From positions 1 through 64,000 of the forward strand of contig CAAGGT010000264.1 in assembly GCA_900769465.1 (NCBI GenBank): a stretch of DNA of 64,000 nt, in the 5' to 3' direction. Within the stretch, counting starts at the first letter, position 1; each line of letters begins with the position of its first letter. This stretch comes from Bacteroidaceae bacterium (lineage in GTDB: Bacteria > Bacteroidota > Bacteroidia > Bacteroidales > Bacteroidaceae). Made by a program: the position numbers and the translations under genes. Shown here one piece after another: positions 1 to 11,474 of this stretch. The notes under the pieces are model-generated. The model saw nothing but the letters and a program-made list of their open reading frames with translations. It had not been told where the DNA came from and ran no database searches.

Positions 1-468
1 ATTAAGGAATACGCACACTTCTATTTGGTAGACGTTACAGCTATGGATTCAGCTGCTACCAATAACATGCGTGCAAAATGCTTCAAGGCAGGCGTTAAGA
101 TGCTTGTTGTGAAAAATACACTTCTCTACAAGGCCCTCGAGGCTGCCGAGGTGGATTTCTCACCCTTGTATCCCTGCTTGAAGGGTACTACAGCTCTCTT
201 GCTTTGCGATACAGCAAACGTTCCCGCTAAATTGATCAAGGACGTTGCTGGTAAGGCAGAAATCCCCGCGCTTAAGGCTGCTTATGCCGAGGAGAGCTTC
301 TATGTGGGTGCAGATCAGCTTGACGCACTTATCCACATCAAGAGCAAGAACGAACTTATTGCCGAGGTTGTTGCGTTGCTGCAGTCTCCCATCAAGAACG
401 TTGTTTCTGCTCTCCAATCAGGTGGTAACACCATTCACGGTGTGCTTCAGACACTCAGTGAAAGATAA
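1..468 (+). CDS. rplJ: 50S ribosomal protein L10 (5' end missing)
   Basis: The reading frame is open from base 1, so the gene starts left of the window and about 155 C-terminal residues are visible. L10 anchors the L7/L12 dimers on the large ribosomal subunit and forms the base of the stalk. The visible part has the L10 core (residues around AMDSAATNNMRAKCFKAGVK, then LVVKNTLLYKAL) and the C-terminal helix that binds L7/L12. The next gene, 44 bp downstream, is rplL, the usual rplJL order. A TTG at 25 is in frame but internal. Identification is secure from sequence and context. Confidence 0.97.
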   Translation: MKEYAHFYLVDVTAMDSAATNNMRAKCFKAGVKMLVVKNTLLYKALEAAEVDFSPLYPCLKGTTALLLCDTANVPAKLIKDVAGKAEIPALKAAYAEESFYVGADQLDALIHIKSKNELIAEVVALLQSPIKNVVSALQSGGNTIHGVLQTLSER

Positions 469-512
469 ACAAAAATTATTATTAGTAAAAAACAATCTAA
501 ATTTATACGAAA

Positions 513-887
513 ATGGCAGATTTGAAAGCTCTTGCAGAAGAATTGGTTAACTTGACAGTAAAAGACGTTAACGAACTTGCAACAATCCTTAAAGAAGAAT
601 ATGGTATCGAACCCGCTGCTGCAGCTGTTGCTGTTGCTGCTCCTGCTGCCGGTGGCGCTGCCGCTGAGGAGGAGAAGACAGCGTTCGACGTTGTTTTGAA
701 GAGCGCAGGCGCTCAGAAGCTCGCAGTTGTAAAGGCTGTTAAGGAGGCTTGTGGTCTTGGTTTGAAGGAGGCTAAGGACCTTGTAGACGCTGCTCCTAGC
801 GTACTTAAGGAGGGTCTTCCTAAGGCAGAGGCTGAGTCTTTGAAGAAGACTATCGAGGAGTCTGGTGCTGAGGTTGAGATTAAGTAA
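513..887 (+). CDS. rplL: 50S ribosomal protein L7/L12
   Basis: Encodes 124 residues, the normal length. L7/L12 is the multi-copy stalk protein that recruits and stimulates the GTPase translation factors. The N-terminal dimerisation helix (residues 1-35) is followed by an Ala/Gly-rich flexible hinge (about 36-50) and the globular C-terminal domain with the conserved KTAFDVVLK and [12 protein letters not shown] segments. It lies between rplJ and rpoB and is followed within 31 bp by a strong hairpin, so it is probably made in excess over the RNA polymerase subunits encoded downstream. Confidence 0.98.
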   Translation: MADLKALAEELVNLTVKDVNELATILKEEYGIEPAAAAVAVAAPAAGGAAAEEEKTAFDVVLKSAGAQKLAVVKAVKEACGLGLKEAKDLVDAAPSVLKEGLPKAEAESLKKTIEESGAEVEIK

Positions 888-917
888 GCCCACCCAAACC
901 CTGCACAAGGGTACAAT

Positions 918-952
918 GGTTAAGAACCCGATAAAAGGGTTCTTAACCTTTT
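918..952 (+). terminator. Attenuator-like hairpin between rplL and rpoB
   Basis: A perfect 12-bp stem, GGTTAAGAACCC at 918-929 and GGGTTCTTAACC at 937-948, with a 7-nt loop and then TTTT (949-952). It has the form of an intrinsic terminator but sits inside the ribosomal protein/RNA polymerase cluster, with rpoB starting 40 bp later and no clear promoter between. A partial terminator in this position is established for E. coli rplL-rpoB; here the same role is inferred from position and structure. Confidence 0.8.
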
Positions 953-992
953 GTGCGTAAAAAGAAAAGTAAGTTATAAAACATTTACCACG

Positions 993-3900
993 ATGTCGTT
1001 AAAAACTGATAATCAAAGAATTAACTTTGCTTCTATAAAAGATCCTATGCCTTGTCCGGACTTTTTGGAAGTACAATTGAAATCGTTCGAGGATTTCCTC
1101 CAACTTGATACTCCTCCCGAAAAACGCGTGAATGATGGCCTTTACAAGGTCTTCGCGGAAAACTTCCCCATCACCGATACGAGGAACAATTTCGTTTTGG
1201 AGTTCTTGGACTATTATATCGATCCACCCCGTTATTCAATAACAGAGTGTTTAGAGCGCGGATTGACCTATAGTGTTCCACTCAAGGCAAAGTTGAAGCT
1301 TTATTGTACCGATCCCGACCACGAGGATTTTGACACTGTCATTCAGGATGTCTTCCTTGGACCTATCCCCTACATGACAAAGCAGGGTACTTTCATTATC
1401 AATGGTGCTGAGCGCGTTGTGGTATCACAGTTGCACCGTTCACCGGGTGTGTTCTTCGGACAGAGCGTACACGCAAACGGTACACCGTTGTATTCAGCAC
1501 GTATTATCCCATTCAAGGGTTCTTGGATTGAGTTTGCCACTGACATAAACAATGTCATGTATGCATATATTGACCGTAAGAAGAAGTTGCCTGTAACAAC
1601 CCTTCTGCGCGCTATCGGTTTCGAGAGCGACAAGGATATCCTTGAAATCTTTGACCTTGCCGAAGAGTACAAGGTAACAAAGACAAGCATGAAGAAGGTG
1701 CTTGGCCGCAAGATGGCCGGTCACGTTGTGAAGACACAGCAGGAGGACTTTGTTGATGCTGACACCGGTGAGGTGGTTTCAATCGAGCGCAGCGAGGTTG
1801 TTGTTGAGCGCGGCACAATCCTTGATCAGGAACTTGTTGACCGCATCCTTGACAGCGAGGTTGACACAATCCTTCTTCACAAAGAAAATGACGATCCCAA
1901 TGCTGTTGACTATTCATTGATTTTCAACACGCTTGACAAAGATACAAGCAACTCCGAGAAGGATGCTGTAAACTGCATCTTCCACCTGTTGCGCAATGCG
2001 GAGCCTGCCGATGATGCAAGTGCCCGCGAAGTAATCAACAACCTCTTCTTCTCAGAGAAACGTTACGACTTGGGTGATGTGGGCCGTTATCGCATCAACC
2101 GCAAGCTCGGTCTCTCTACAGATATGGATGTAAGAGTGTTGACAAAGGAGGATATCATTGAGATTATCAAGTACCTCATTGGTCTTGTAAACTCTATGGC
2201 AACAGTCGATGATATCGACCACTTGAGCAACCGTCGTGTACGCACAGTAGGAGAGCAGCTCTCAAACCAGTTTGCTATCGGTCTTGCACGTATGGCACGT
2301 ACCATCCGTGAGAGAATGAACGTTCGTGACAACGAGGTGTTCACTCCAACAGACCTCATCAATGCAAAGACTGTATCGGCTGTAATCAACACCTTCTTCG
2401 GTACCAACGCATTGTCACAGTTCATGGACCAGACAAACCCGCTTGCCGAGATTACCCACAAGCGTCGTCTCTCGGCTCTGGGCCCCGGCGGTCTTTCACG
2501 TGACCGTGCAGGCTTCGAGGTTCGTGACGTTCACTACACACACTATGGCCGTCTCTGTCCAATCGAGACGCCTGAAGGTCCTAACATCGGTTTGATTTCA
2601 TCACTCTGTATCTATGCGAAGATAAACGAGCTCGGTTTCATTGTGACTCCTTACCGTTCAGTTGCGAACAGCAAGGTTGACATTGACAACAAGAACGTTG
2701 TATATTATACAGCCGAGGAGGAGGAGGGCAAGATCATTGCTCAGGGTAACGCTCCGCTCGATGAGAACGGTAACTTCATCCTCAAGAAGGTGAAGACACG
2801 TCAGGATGCCGATTATCCTGTTGTTGAACCGGGCCGTGTCGAGCTGATGGACGTATCTCCACAGCAGATTGCATCAATTGCTGCATCTCTCATTCCGTTC
2901 CTTGAGCACGACGATGCCAACCGTGCGTTGATGGGTTCTAACATGATGCGCCAGGCAGTTCCTCTTTTGACAACCGAGGCTCCTATCGTGGGTACCGGTT
3001 TCGAGAAACAGCTTGTTGAGGATTCACGCACACAGATTGTTGCCGAGGGCGACGGTGTGATTGAGTTCGTTGATGCTTCAAAGATTATTATCAAGTACGA
3101 CCGTACCGAGGAGGAGGAATTCGTAAGCTTTGAGCCTGCTTCAAAGGAGTACATCATTCCAAAGTTCCGTCGTACAAACCAGAATATGACAATCGACCTC
3201 CGTCCTATATGTGACAAGGGCCAGAAGGTAAAGGCCGGTGACATCTTGACCGAGGGTTATTCTACACAGGCCGGTGAGCTTGCTCTTGGTAAGAACCTCC
3301 TTGTTGCCTACATGCCTTGGAAGGGTTACAACTATGAGGATGCTATCGTGCTTAACGAGAAGGTGGTACGCGAGGATGTCCTCACATCGGTACACGTTGA
3401 CGAACTCTCTCTCGAGGTTCGCGAGACAAAGCGCGGTATGGAGGAGTTCACCGATGATATTCCAAACGTGAGCGAGGATGCTACAAAGGACCTCGACAAG
3501 AATGGTATCATCCGCGTGGGTGCTTACGTTAAGCCCGGCGATATCATTATTGGTAAGATTACACCTAAGGGTGAGTCTGACCCAACACCCGAGGAAAAAT
3601 TGCTCCGTGCAATCTTCGGTGACAAGGCCGGTGATGTCAAGGATGCATCACTCAAGGCTTCTCCATCACTCCAGGGTGTGGTTATCGGTCGTCGTCTCTT
3701 CCAGCGTGCCGAGAAGACACGTTCGGCAAAGATGGCCGACAAGGCTAAACTGCCAAAGATTGATGACGAGTTCCAGAAGAAGGTTGACGACCTCAAGGCA
3801 ATACTTATCGACAAATTGTTGAAGCTTGTCAACGGTCGTGTTTCGCAGGGTGTGAAGGACTTTATGGGTACCGAACTCATTGCAAAGGGTGCCAAGTTTA

Positions 3901-4811
3901 CACGTCCTGAGCTCGAGGCACTTGACTATACTGCAGTGCAGTTGAGCAAGTGGACTGCAGATGCTCACACCAACGACCTCATCCGCGCCCTCATCATCAA
4001 CTTCATACATAAGTATAAGGAACTTGATGCCGAGGTTAAGCGTGAGAAGTTCGCTCTTACAATCGGTGACGAGCTGCCTTCGGGTACAATGAAGATGGCA
4101 AAGGTATACATTGCCAAGAAACGTAAGATCGGTGTCGGTGACAAGATGGCGGGTCGCCACGGTAACAAGGGTATCGTGTCACGTGTCGTACGTCAGGAGG
4201 ATATGCCGTTCCTCGAGGATGGTACCCCGGTGGATATCATTCTGAACCCGTTGGGTGTGCCTTCACGTATGAACATCGGTCAGATATTCGAGACCGTACT
4301 CGGACGTGCAGGTAAGGAGCTTGGTGTCAAGTTCGCAACACCTATCTTTGACGGTGCCAAGCTTGATGACCTCTGCACCTGGACCGACAAGGCCGGTATC
4401 CCACGTTTCGGTAAGACATATCTCTACGATGGTGGTACAGGTGACCGTTTCGACCAGCCTGCGACAGTGGGTGTCAGCTATATGCTCAAGCTCGGTCACA
4501 TGGTCGAGGACAAGATGCACGCCCGTTCAATCGGTCCATACTCACTCATCACACAGCAGCCTCTCGGCGGTAAGGCACAGTTCGGTGGTCAGCGTTTCGG
4601 AGAGATGGAGGTTTGGGCACTCGAGGCATTCGGTGCAGCCCACATCCTGCAGGAGATTCTGACAATCAAGTCGGACGATGTTGTAGGCCGCTCAAAGGCA
4701 TACGAGGCTATCGTAAAGGGTGATCCTATGCCAACTCCAAGCATCCCAGAGTCACTCAATGTGCTTTTGCACGAGCTTCGTGGTCTTGGTTTGAGTATTT
4801 CGTTTGAATAA
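993..4811 (+). CDS. rpoB: DNA-directed RNA polymerase subunit beta
   Basis: Encodes 1272 residues. The start is set at the ATG at 993 ([14 protein letters not shown]); an in-frame TTG at 951 lies in the attenuator hairpin's T tract and is not credible. RpoB forms one pincer of the polymerase and much of the active-centre cleft. The rifampicin pocket (about residues 470-500) reads [18 protein letters not shown] followed by LSALGPGGL, with the residues usually altered in resistant strains (Asp, His, Ser) all wild type. The motif [10 protein letters not shown] lies near residue 1050 and the C-terminal clamp segment [21 protein letters not shown] near residue 1200. rpoC follows after 31 bp, so the two are cotranscribed. 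Confidence 0.98.
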   Translation: MSLKTDNQRINFASIKDPMPCPDFLEVQLKSFEDFLQLDTPPEKRVNDGLYKVFAENFPITDTRNNFVLEFLDYYIDPPRYSITECLERGLTYSVPLKAKLKLYCTDPDHEDFDTVIQDVFLGPIPYMTKQGTFIINGAERVVVSQLHRSPGVFFGQSVHANGTPLYSARIIPFKGSWIEFATDINNVMYAYIDRKKKLPVTTLLRAIGFESDKDILEIFDLAEEYKVTKTSMKKVLGRKMAGHVVKTQQEDFVDADTGEVVSIERSEVVVERGTILDQELVDRILDSEVDTILLHKENDDPNAVDYSLIFNTLDKDTSNSEKDAVNCIFHLLRNAEPADDASAREVINNLFFSEKRYDLGDVGRYRINRKLGLSTDMDVRVLTKEDIIEIIKYLIGLVNSMATVDDIDHLSNRRVRTVGEQLSNQFAIGLARMARTIRERMNVRDNEVFTPTDLINAKTVSAVINTFFGTNALSQFMDQTNPLAEITHKRRLSALGPGGLSRDRAGFEVRDVHYTHYGRLCPIETPEGPNIGLISSLCIYAKINELGFIVTPYRSVANSKVDIDNKNVVYYTAEEEEGKIIAQGNAPLDENGNFILKKVKTRQDADYPVVEPGRVELMDVSPQQIASIAASLIPFLEHDDANRALMGSNMMRQAVPLLTTEAPIVGTGFEKQLVEDSRTQIVAEGDGVIEFVDASKIIIKYDRTEEEEFVSFEPASKEYIIPKFRRTNQNMTIDLRPICDKGQKVKAGDILTEGYSTQAGELALGKNLLVAYMPWKGYNYEDAIVLNEKVVREDVLTSVHVDELSLEVRETKRGMEEFTDDIPNVSEDATKDLDKNGIIRVGAYVKPGDIIIGKITPKGESDPTPEEKLLRAIFGDKAGDVKDASLKASPSLQGVVIGRRLFQRAEKTRSAKMADKAKLPKIDDEFQKKVDDLKAILIDKLLKLVNGRVSQGVKDFMGTELIAKGAKFTRPELEALDYTAVQLSKWTADAHTNDLIRALIINFIHKYKELDAEVKREKFALTIGDELPSGTMKMAKVYIAKKRKIGVGDKMAGRHGNKGIVSRVVRQEDMPFLEDGTPVDIILNPLGVPSRMNIGQIFETVLGRAGKELGVKFATPIFDGAKLDDLCTWTDKAGIPRFGKTYLYDGGTGDRFDQPATVGVSYMLKLGHMVEDKMHARSIGPYSLITQQPLGGKAQFGGQRFGEMEVWALEAFGAAHILQEILTIKSDDVVGRSKAYEAIVKGDPMPTPSIPESLNVLLHELRGLGLSISFE

Positions 4812-4842
4812 ATAATTCCTTCACGTTTGTCAATATAAAACT

Positions 4843-7800
4843 ATGGCTTTTAGAAAAGAATCAAAGACAAAGAATAATTTTTCGAAGATTACCATCGGTC
4901 TTGCTTCACCGCAGGAGATACTTGGTAATTCATGTGGAGAGGTGTTGAAACCGGAGACAATCAACTACCGTACCTATAAGCCCGAGCGTGACGGTTTGTT
5001 CTGCGAGCGCATCTTCGGTCCGGTAAAGGACTATGAGTGCCATTGCGGTAAGTACAAGCGCATCCGCTATAAAGGCATCGTCTGCGACCGTTGCGGTGTA
5101 ATGGTTACAGAGAAGAAGGTACGTCGTGAACGCATGGGACACATTCAGCTTGTTGTTCCCGTTGCACACATCTGGTACTTCCGTTCATTGCCCAACAAGA
5201 TAGGTTATCTGCTCGGTCTTCCCACAAAGAGCCTCGATGCAGTTATCTACTACGAGAAATATATCGTTATCCAGCCGGGTGTAATGGCCCGTAAGGATGA
5301 CGAGACACGTCAGGATATCCCCGGTAAGGACAATGTACTCAATGGTGTTGATGCATACCAGTTGCTCACCGAGGATGAGTACATCACAATCATGGACAAC
5401 CTGCCACAGGGTAACGAGTACCTTGATGATAAGGATCCTAACAAGTTCATTGCCAAGATGGGTGCCGAGGCTATCCAGGACCTGCTTGCACGTATCGACT
5501 TGGATTCGCTCTCTTACGAGTTGCGTAACCGTGCCAACACCGATATGTCACAGCAGCGCAAGAACGAGGCTCTGAAGCGCCTTCAGGTGGTTGAGTCTTT
5601 CCGTTCATCAATGGCTGCTTCAAACGGCAACAACCGCCCCGAGTGGATGATTATGACAGTTATCCCCGTCACACCTCCCGAGTTGCGCCCATTGGTGCCT
5701 CTGGATGGCGGACGTTTTGCGACATCAGACCTCAACGACCTCTATCGTCGTGTAATCATACGTAACAACCGTCTCAAGAAACTTATTGAGATCAAGGCTC
5801 CCGAGGTGATTCTGCGTAACGAGAAGCGTATGCTCCAGGAGGCTGTCGATTCACTTTTCGACAACTCACGCAAGGCAAGTGCCCTCAAGTCCGACGCCAA
5901 CCGTCCTCTCAAGTCACTTTCAGACAGTTTGAAGGGTAAGCAGGGACGTTTCCGTCAGAACCTTTTGGGTAAGCGTGTCGACTATTCTGCACGTTCGGTT
6001 ATCGTCGTTGGTCCCGAGTTGAAGATGGGTGAGTGCGGTCTGCCAAAGCTCATGGCTGCCGAGCTCTACAAGCCATTCATCATCCGCAAGCTCATTGAGC
6101 GCGGTATTGTAAAGACCGTTAAATCGGCCAAGAAGATTGTTGATCGTCGCGAGCCAATCATTTGGGATATCCTCGAACACGTGATGAAGGGTCACCCGGT
6201 GTTGCTCAACCGTGCGCCGACACTTCACCGTCTGGGTATCCAGGCCTTCCAGCCAAAGATGATTGAGGGTAAGGCAATCCAGTTGCACCCACTTGCTTGT
6301 ACTGCGTTCAACGCCGACTTCGACGGTGACCAGATGGCTGTTCACTTGCCGCTGAGCAACGAGGCAATTCTTGAGGCACAGATGCTGATGCTCCAGTCAC
6401 ATAACATTCTGAATCCATCAAACGGTGCGCCTATCACTGTGCCTTCACAGGATATGGTACTCGGTTTGTACTACATAACAAAGTTGCGCGAAGGTGCAAA
6501 GGGCTCGGGTATGACATTCTATGGTCCCGAGGAGGCTCTTATCGCCTACAACCAGGGTCGTGTCGCTATCCATGCACCTGTAAAGGTGATGGTTGAGGAC
6601 ATTGACGAGAACGGTGACTATGTCCAGGTATTGCGCGAGACATCTGTCGGCCGAATCATTGTCAACCAGATTGTTCCACGCGAGATGGGATATATCAACC
6701 AGATTATCTCAAAGAAGACATTGCGTGACATCATCACCGAGGTCATCAAGCGTGTTGGTGTAGCGCGTTCAGCCGAATTCCTTGATGGTATCAAGAACTT
6801 GGGTTACCAGATGGCCTTCCAGGGTGGTCTGTCATTCAACCTCGACGATGTCATCATTCCAAAGGAGAAGGAAGAACTCGTGCGCAAGGGTAACGAGAAG
6901 GTTGAGGAGATTCTCGCTGAGTATAACCTTGGTCTTATCACTGACAAGGAACGTTATAACAAGGTTGTCGATGAGTGGACACACGTTAATGCCGACTTGG
7001 CGAATGTGTTGATGAAGACCATTTCAACCGACGATCAGGGCTTCAACTCTGTATATATGATGCTCGATTCAGGTGCCCGTGGTTCAAAGGACCAGATTCG
7101 TCAGCTCTCTGGTATGCGTGGTCTTATGGCCAAGCCACAGAAGGCCGGTTCAGAGGGTGCGCAGATTATCGAGAACCCAATTCTTTCAAACTTCAAGGAG
7201 GGACTTTCGGTGCTTGAGTACTTTATCTCATCTCACGGTGCGCGTAAGGGTCTTGCCGATACCGCTTTGAAGACAGCCGATGCCGGTTACTTGACACGTC
7301 GTCTTGTTGACGTATCGCACGATGTCATCATCAACGAGGAGGATTGCGGTACTTTGCGTGGTCTTGTATGCACAGCACTCAAGAACGGTGATGAGACTGT
7401 CGCAACTCTCGGTGAGCGCATTATGGGCCGCGTGTCGGTACACGATGTCGTACACCCCACAACAGGCAAGATCATCGTACATTCAGGTGACCTCATCACC
7501 GAGGCTATTGCCGACGAGATTGAGAACTCACCAATCGAGAGCGTTGAAATCCGTTCGGTACTCACTTGTGAGTCGAAGCATGGTGTATGTGCCAAGTGTT
7601 ATGGCCGCAACCTTGCAACAAGCCGTATGGTCGAGAAGGGTGAGGCTGTCGGTGTCATCGCTGCACAGTCAATCGGTGAGCCGGGTACACAGCTTACACT
7701 CCGTACCTTCCACGCCGGTGGTACCGCTGCCAATATCGCAGCCGATGCTACCATCAGAGCAAAGCACGCTTCACGCCTCAAGTTCGAGGAGTTGCGTACA

Positions 7801-9189
7801 GTTGACACTGTTGAGCCCGATGGTACACCTGTCAAGATTGTTGTCAGCCGCTTGAGTGAGGTACGCTTCATTGACATCAACACCGGTATTGTATTGTCTT
7901 CGCACAATATCCCTTACGGTTCAAAGCTCTATGCAGGCGAGGACGATGTTGTTGAGAAGGGCAAGGTAATTGCATCTTGGGACCCATTCAACGCCGTTAT
8001 CGTAACCGAGGTTGCCGGTAAGGTCGCATTCGATTCAGTTATAGAGAATATTACATATAAGGTTGAGACCGATGAGAGTACAGGCTTGCACGAGATTGTC
8101 ATCATTGAGTCAAAGGACAAGAACAAGATACCTACAATCCACATCAACGACGAGAACGGTACTTCACTCCACAACTACAACCTCCCTGTGGGCGGTCACG
8201 TGGTAGTAGAGGATGGTGATGTTCTCAAGGCCGGTGATGTAATCGTGAAGATTCCACGTGTATTCGGTAGTGCGGGTGATATCACCGGTGGTTTGCCACG
8301 TGTAACCGAGCTCTTCGAGGCACGTAACCCATCTAACCCTGCTGTGGTTTCAGAAATTGACGGTGAGGTAACTATGGGTAAGGTGAAACGTGGTAACCGC
8401 GAAATCGTTGTCACCTCAAAGGTCGGTGATGTCAAGAAGTATCTTGTTGCCCTCTCAAAGCAGATCCTTGTTCAGGACGGTGACTATGTACGTGCCGGAA
8501 CTCCGCTTTCTGACGGTGCCGTTACTCCATCCGATATCCTCGCCATCAAGGGTCCTACCGCTGTTCAGGAGTACATTGTGAACGAGGCACAGGATGTATA
8601 CCGTTCACAGGGTGTGAAGATTAACGACAAGCACTTCGAGATTATCGTGCGCCAGATGATGCGCAAGGTACAGATTGATGAGCCGGGTGACACACGCTTC
8701 CTTGAGTTGCAGATTGTTGACAAGCTCCAGTTCCAGGAGGAGAACGACCGCATCTGGGGCAAGAAGGTTGTTGTTGACGCAGGTGATTCAGAGAACCTGA
8801 AGGCAGGTCAGATTATCACAGCCCGCAAGTTGCGCGACGAGAACAGTATGCTCAAGCGCCGCGACCTCAAGCCTGTTGTTGCACGTGATGCAAAACCTGC
8901 GACATCTACACAGATTCTCCAGGGTATCACACGCGCTGCATTGCAGACACAGAGCTTCATGTCGGCTGCATCGTTCCAGGAGACAACAAAGGTACTCAAC
9001 GAGGCTGCTATCAACATGAAGAGCGACAACCTGCTCGGTATGAAGGAGAACGTTATCTGCGGTCACCTCATTCCTGCCGGTACCGGTCAGCGCGAGTTCA
9101 ACAAGATTGTAGTCTTGGCAAAGGAGGATTACGAGCGCATTCAGGCAAACAAAAGAACTGTGCTTGATTTCTCTGATGACGAAGAGTAA
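4843..9189 (+). CDS. rpoC: DNA-directed RNA polymerase subunit beta'
   Basis: Encodes 1448 residues, typical of Bacteroidetes. RpoC carries the catalytic magnesium site and clamp. The N-terminal zinc ribbon (about residues 66-88, Cys-x-Cys and Cys-x2-Cys around [15 protein letters not shown] and VCDRCGV) is present; the catalytic loop NADFDGDQM lies near residue 490; the second zinc-binding cluster is near residues 908-923 ([11 protein letters not shown]). The end of the gene is followed 18 bp later by a strong intrinsic terminator, which closes the rplJ-rplL-rpoB-rpoC unit. Confidence 0.98.
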   Translation: MAFRKESKTKNNFSKITIGLASPQEILGNSCGEVLKPETINYRTYKPERDGLFCERIFGPVKDYECHCGKYKRIRYKGIVCDRCGVMVTEKKVRRERMGHIQLVVPVAHIWYFRSLPNKIGYLLGLPTKSLDAVIYYEKYIVIQPGVMARKDDETRQDIPGKDNVLNGVDAYQLLTEDEYITIMDNLPQGNEYLDDKDPNKFIAKMGAEAIQDLLARIDLDSLSYELRNRANTDMSQQRKNEALKRLQVVESFRSSMAASNGNNRPEWMIMTVIPVTPPELRPLVPLDGGRFATSDLNDLYRRVIIRNNRLKKLIEIKAPEVILRNEKRMLQEAVDSLFDNSRKASALKSDANRPLKSLSDSLKGKQGRFRQNLLGKRVDYSARSVIVVGPELKMGECGLPKLMAAELYKPFIIRKLIERGIVKTVKSAKKIVDRREPIIWDILEHVMKGHPVLLNRAPTLHRLGIQAFQPKMIEGKAIQLHPLACTAFNADFDGDQMAVHLPLSNEAILEAQMLMLQSHNILNPSNGAPITVPSQDMVLGLYYITKLREGAKGSGMTFYGPEEALIAYNQGRVAIHAPVKVMVEDIDENGDYVQVLRETSVGRIIVNQIVPREMGYINQIISKKTLRDIITEVIKRVGVARSAEFLDGIKNLGYQMAFQGGLSFNLDDVIIPKEKEELVRKGNEKVEEILAEYNLGLITDKERYNKVVDEWTHVNADLANVLMKTISTDDQGFNSVYMMLDSGARGSKDQIRQLSGMRGLMAKPQKAGSEGAQIIENPILSNFKEGLSVLEYFISSHGARKGLADTALKTADAGYLTRRLVDVSHDVIINEEDCGTLRGLVCTALKNGDETVATLGERIMGRVSVHDVVHPTTGKIIVHSGDLITEAIADEIENSPIESVEIRSVLTCESKHGVCAKCYGRNLATSRMVEKGEAVGVIAAQSIGEPGTQLTLRTFHAGGTAANIAADATIRAKHASRLKFEELRTVDTVEPDGTPVKIVVSRLSEVRFIDINTGIVLSSHNIPYGSKLYAGEDDVVEKGKVIASWDPFNAVIVTEVAGKVAFDSVIENITYKVETDESTGLHEIVIIESKDKNKIPTIHINDENGTSLHNYNLPVGGHVVVEDGDVLKAGDVIVKIPRVFGSAGDITGGLPRVTELFEARNPSNPAVVSEIDGEVTMGKVKRGNREIVVTSKVGDVKKYLVALSKQILVQDGDYVRAGTPLSDGAVTPSDILAIKGPTAVQEYIVNEAQDVYRSQGVKINDKHFEIIVRQMMRKVQIDEPGDTRFLELQIVDKLQFQEENDRIWGKKVVVDAGDSENLKAGQIITARKLRDENSMLKRRDLKPVVARDAKPATSTQILQGITRAALQTQSFMSAASFQETTKVLNEAAINMKSDNLLGMKENVICGHLIPAGTGQREFNKIVVLAKEDYERIQANKRTVLDFSDDEE

Positions 9190-9207
9190 ATACAACTGAT
9201 CCATATG

Positions 9208-9241
9208 AACCGCCACAGTGAATTCACTGTGGCGGTTTTTT
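9208..9241 (+). terminator. Intrinsic terminator after rpoC
   Basis: A perfect 13-bp stem, AACCGCCACAGTG (9208-9220) and CACTGTGGCGGTT (9225-9237), closed by a 4-nt AATT loop and followed by a T-rich tract. It starts 18 bp past the rpoC stop codon and has the textbook form of a Rho-independent terminator. Confidence 0.92.
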
Positions 9242-9301
9242 GTTATGACAGCATTCATTTGTAGATGAGTGAACCGTCCATATAATTGACATCGTGGAAT
9301 G

Positions 9302-9343
9302 GTACAGAGAGGAGTGGTATCAAAATACCACTCCTCTCTGTAC
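9302..9343 (-). terminator. Perfect hairpin after the small unknown gene
   Basis: A perfect 19-bp stem (9302-9320 with 9325-9343) around a 4-nt loop, immediately after the stop codon of the minus-strand gene at 9346-9594. There is no clear T tract on the minus strand, so it may act as a 3' stabiliser or a weak terminator for either direction rather than a classic terminator. Confidence 0.65.
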
Positions 9344-9345
9344 TC

Positions 9346-9594
9346 TCAATATCCCATTTCATCTTCGGCAGCCATGGATAACTGTTCGTCGTCCCCTTCT
9401 GTCTCATATTTGGGCGGAGCAAAATTCATTCTTGCCTGCCGGCGCAGTTCAATGAACTCGTCGGCATCCTCCTTGGAAAAGACACTGCGTATCTCCTCGT
9501 CCGAGTAGAGCATTGCTGCAGCCGCGCCGGTCATCATTTCTACTCCAATCTCAATTCTTGAAGCTTTCTTGCCGTTTTCCTTTGATTTTGTCAT
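9346..9594 (-). CDS. Small hypothetical protein
   Basis: I do not recognise this 82-residue protein. The ATG at 9594 (MTKSKENGKKASRIEIG) is preferred; an in-frame GTG at 9660 lies upstream of the likely promoter element. It has a basic N-terminus, a central segment rich in Ala (GAAAAMLYSDEEIRSVF), and an acidic C-terminus, with no signal peptide or membrane segment. It stands alone on the minus strand between the rpoC terminator and the lpdA promoter, and has its own TAnnTTTG box and a perfect hairpin after the stop, so it is probably a genuine monocistronic gene. Confidence 0.6.
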   Translation of the reverse strand: MTKSKENGKKASRIEIGVEMMTGAAAAMLYSDEEIRSVFSKEDADEFIELRRQARMNFAPPKYETEGDDEQLSMAAEDEMGY

Positions 9595-9641
9595 CTCTGA
9601 TTGTTTTTCTGCTTTAACTGAAAATGTCTGTCTCTTATTTG

Positions 9642-9649
9642 CAAATGTA
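9642..9649 (-). promoter_or_regulatory. -7 element for the small unknown gene
   Basis: On the minus strand this reads TACATTTG, a match to the Bacteroidales -7 consensus TAnnTTTG. It would place the transcript start near 9635, about 40 nt before the ATG at 9594. I see no matching TTTG at the -33 position. Confidence 0.5.
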
Positions 9650-9660
9650 ACAAATTTCAC

Positions 9661-9929
9661 ACATTAAAGGGTGTGTTATTGCAAATTTAACTTTTATAAA
9701 ATGGTTGATTTGAACATATACGTGAGAAACTGTCTTTCTGCACTCCAATGGCGTAATGCCGTTACCCGCGCAGGTGAATGCCTATGCCAGCGGGCTCCCG
9801 ACCTTCGGCCGGCATTCAAGGCATTGTCTGCTATCTCCGTTACAACCCTGTTCGCCAAGAATATGCCGATGGTATATATGAATGATGGAAGAAAGTGGTG
9901 CGGGAGTGAGCAAAACAGGGGCATGGAGG
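9661..9929. other. Intergenic stretch with no credible gene
   Basis: Between the small unknown gene and the lpdA promoter. Short frames are open on both strands (9671-9952 plus, 9694-9924 minus) but neither resembles a known protein, and the plus one runs through the lpdA promoter. The segment near 9785-9815 is GC-rich and can form a small hairpin. I see no RNA gene. Confidence 0.5.
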
Positions 9930-9960
9930 TTTGTTTTGTCGGACATTTTTAATAAGTTTG
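9930..9960 (+). promoter_or_regulatory. Promoter of the dihydrolipoyl dehydrogenase gene
   Basis: TTTG at 9930-9933, a spacer of exactly 19 bp, and TAAGTTTG at 9953-9960 match the Bacteroidales promoter consensus in both boxes and spacing. The transcript would start near 9967, about 45 nt before the ATG at 10012. This also rules out the in-frame upstream ATG at 9931 as the start. Confidence 0.75.
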
Positions 9961-10011
9961 CACTATCGGCCTGTCCGGTATTTGAACTTGCTGTTTATAA
10001 ATCAAAATATA

Positions 10012-11361
10012 ATGCATATGTACGACTTGGCTATTATTGGCGGAGGCCCTGCAGGTTATGTTGCTGCAGAGAAAGCCGGTGCGGCGGGGCTTGCAGTTGT
10101 CCTGTTTGAGAAGCGCGAACTTGGTGGTGTGTGTCTGAACGAGGGATGTATTCCCACAAAAACATTGCTTTACAGTGCAAAGATGTACGATCATGCAACC
10201 GGTGGCAAAAAGTATGGCATCACAGCTGGTGAGGTCTCTTTTGAGTACAAGAAGATTGCCGACCGCAAGACAAAGGTCGTGCGCAAATTGGTTGCCGGAA
10301 TAAAGATGAAGATGGAGGCTGCTAATGTCACTGTTGTGCGCGGTGAGGCGGTTATTGAGCGTGGCGATGCTGCCGGTGTTGCAATAGGTTGCGACGGTCA
10401 AGCTTATGAGGCAAAGAACCTGCTCATCTGCACAGGCAGCGAGGCTTTTGTTCCGCCTATTCCAGGCGTAGAGGACAATGAGGCTGTGCTCACCAACCGC
10501 GAGATGTTGGCACTCACCGATGCTCCTGCAAGCCTTGTCGTAATAGGTGGCGGTGTAATAGGCATGGAGTTCGCAAGTTTCTGCAATAGCCTGGGAATTC
10601 CTGTAACGGTAATTGAGATGATGCCCGAGATACTGGGTGGTATGGATAAGGAGGTTGCAGAGATGCTGCGCGGCATATATGCCAAGCGTGGCGTGAAATT
10701 CTGCTTGCAGTGTAAGGTAACACGTATAGAAGGCAACATTGTATATTATAACGATGCCGAAGGCTGCGAACAGCAGTGCGAGGGTGACAGGATTCTTGTG
10801 AGTATAGGGCGCAGGCCTGTATTGAAGGGCTTCGGCCTTGAAAACATAGCTGTGGAAACAGAACGTGGAATAAAGGTCAACGAGGTTATGCAGACATCGC
10901 TCCCCAATGTGTATGCAGCAGGCGACGTGACAGGTTTTTCAATGTTGGCACACACTGCAAGCCGCGAGGCCGAGGTGGCAGTGAACCACATTCTTGGCGT
11001 TAAGGACCGCATGGAGTACAATGCAATCCCCGGTGTCGTATATACCAACCCCGAGGTGAGCTGTGTGGGCCTAACTGAAGAACAGGCACAGAGTGCCGGT
11101 GTGGAGTTCCGCCTGAACAAGCTGCCGATGACATATGCCGGACGTTTTGTGGCGGAGAATGAGGGGCAGACAGGCCTTTGCAAGGTGCTTGTAGCACCCG
11201 ATGACAGGCTGCTTGGTGTGCATATGCTGGGCAATTCATCGAGCGAGTTCATATGTGCGGCCTGCATGGTCATCACCAATGGGCTCACGGTGGAGCAGCT
11301 GCAGCGCGTGGTATTCCCACATCCCACAGTCAGCGAAATGATCAAGGAGGGTACGCTTTAA
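10012..11361 (+). CDS. lpdA: Dihydrolipoyl dehydrogenase (E3)
   Basis: Encodes 449 residues, a flavoprotein that reoxidises dihydrolipoamide with NAD+ in 2-oxoacid dehydrogenase or glycine-cleavage complexes. The FAD-binding GGGPAGYVAAEKA is near residue 12, the redox-active disulphide motif GGVCLNEGCIPTKTLL near residues 38-53, the NAD-binding GGGVIGMEFA near 180, and the C-terminal dimerisation domain ends with the catalytic HPTVSE. The start is at 10012 or 10018 (MHMYDLAI). No E1, E2 or glycine-cleavage gene is adjacent, so which complex it serves cannot be told from this window. Confidence 0.93.
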   Translation: MHMYDLAIIGGGPAGYVAAEKAGAAGLAVVLFEKRELGGVCLNEGCIPTKTLLYSAKMYDHATGGKKYGITAGEVSFEYKKIADRKTKVVRKLVAGIKMKMEAANVTVVRGEAVIERGDAAGVAIGCDGQAYEAKNLLICTGSEAFVPPIPGVEDNEAVLTNREMLALTDAPASLVVIGGGVIGMEFASFCNSLGIPVTVIEMMPEILGGMDKEVAEMLRGIYAKRGVKFCLQCKVTRIEGNIVYYNDAEGCEQQCEGDRILVSIGRRPVLKGFGLENIAVETERGIKVNEVMQTSLPNVYAAGDVTGFSMLAHTASREAEVAVNHILGVKDRMEYNAIPGVVYTNPEVSCVGLTEEQAQSAGVEFRLNKLPMTYAGRFVAENEGQTGLCKVLVAPDDRLLGVHMLGNSSSEFICAACMVITNGLTVEQLQRVVFPHPTVSEMIKEGTL

Positions 11362-11474
11362 CCCCTCTTTAATGCCCGTAGAATAAAATTTTATTAAAAA
11401 ATGTGGAACATTTGCCTAAATATTAGGTTTCTTCAATAAAAAGCAATTATTTTGCTTAATAAATGATTTTTAAG

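Noticed and set aside
951..992. Upstream TTG start for rpoB at 951
   Set aside because: It lies in the T tract of the attenuator hairpin and the extra 14 residues do not resemble RpoB N-termini.
9671..9952. Open frames on both strands (9671-9952 plus, 9694-9924 minus) behind the small unknown gene
   Set aside because: Neither resembles a known protein, they overlap each other, and the plus frame runs across the well-formed lpdA promoter.
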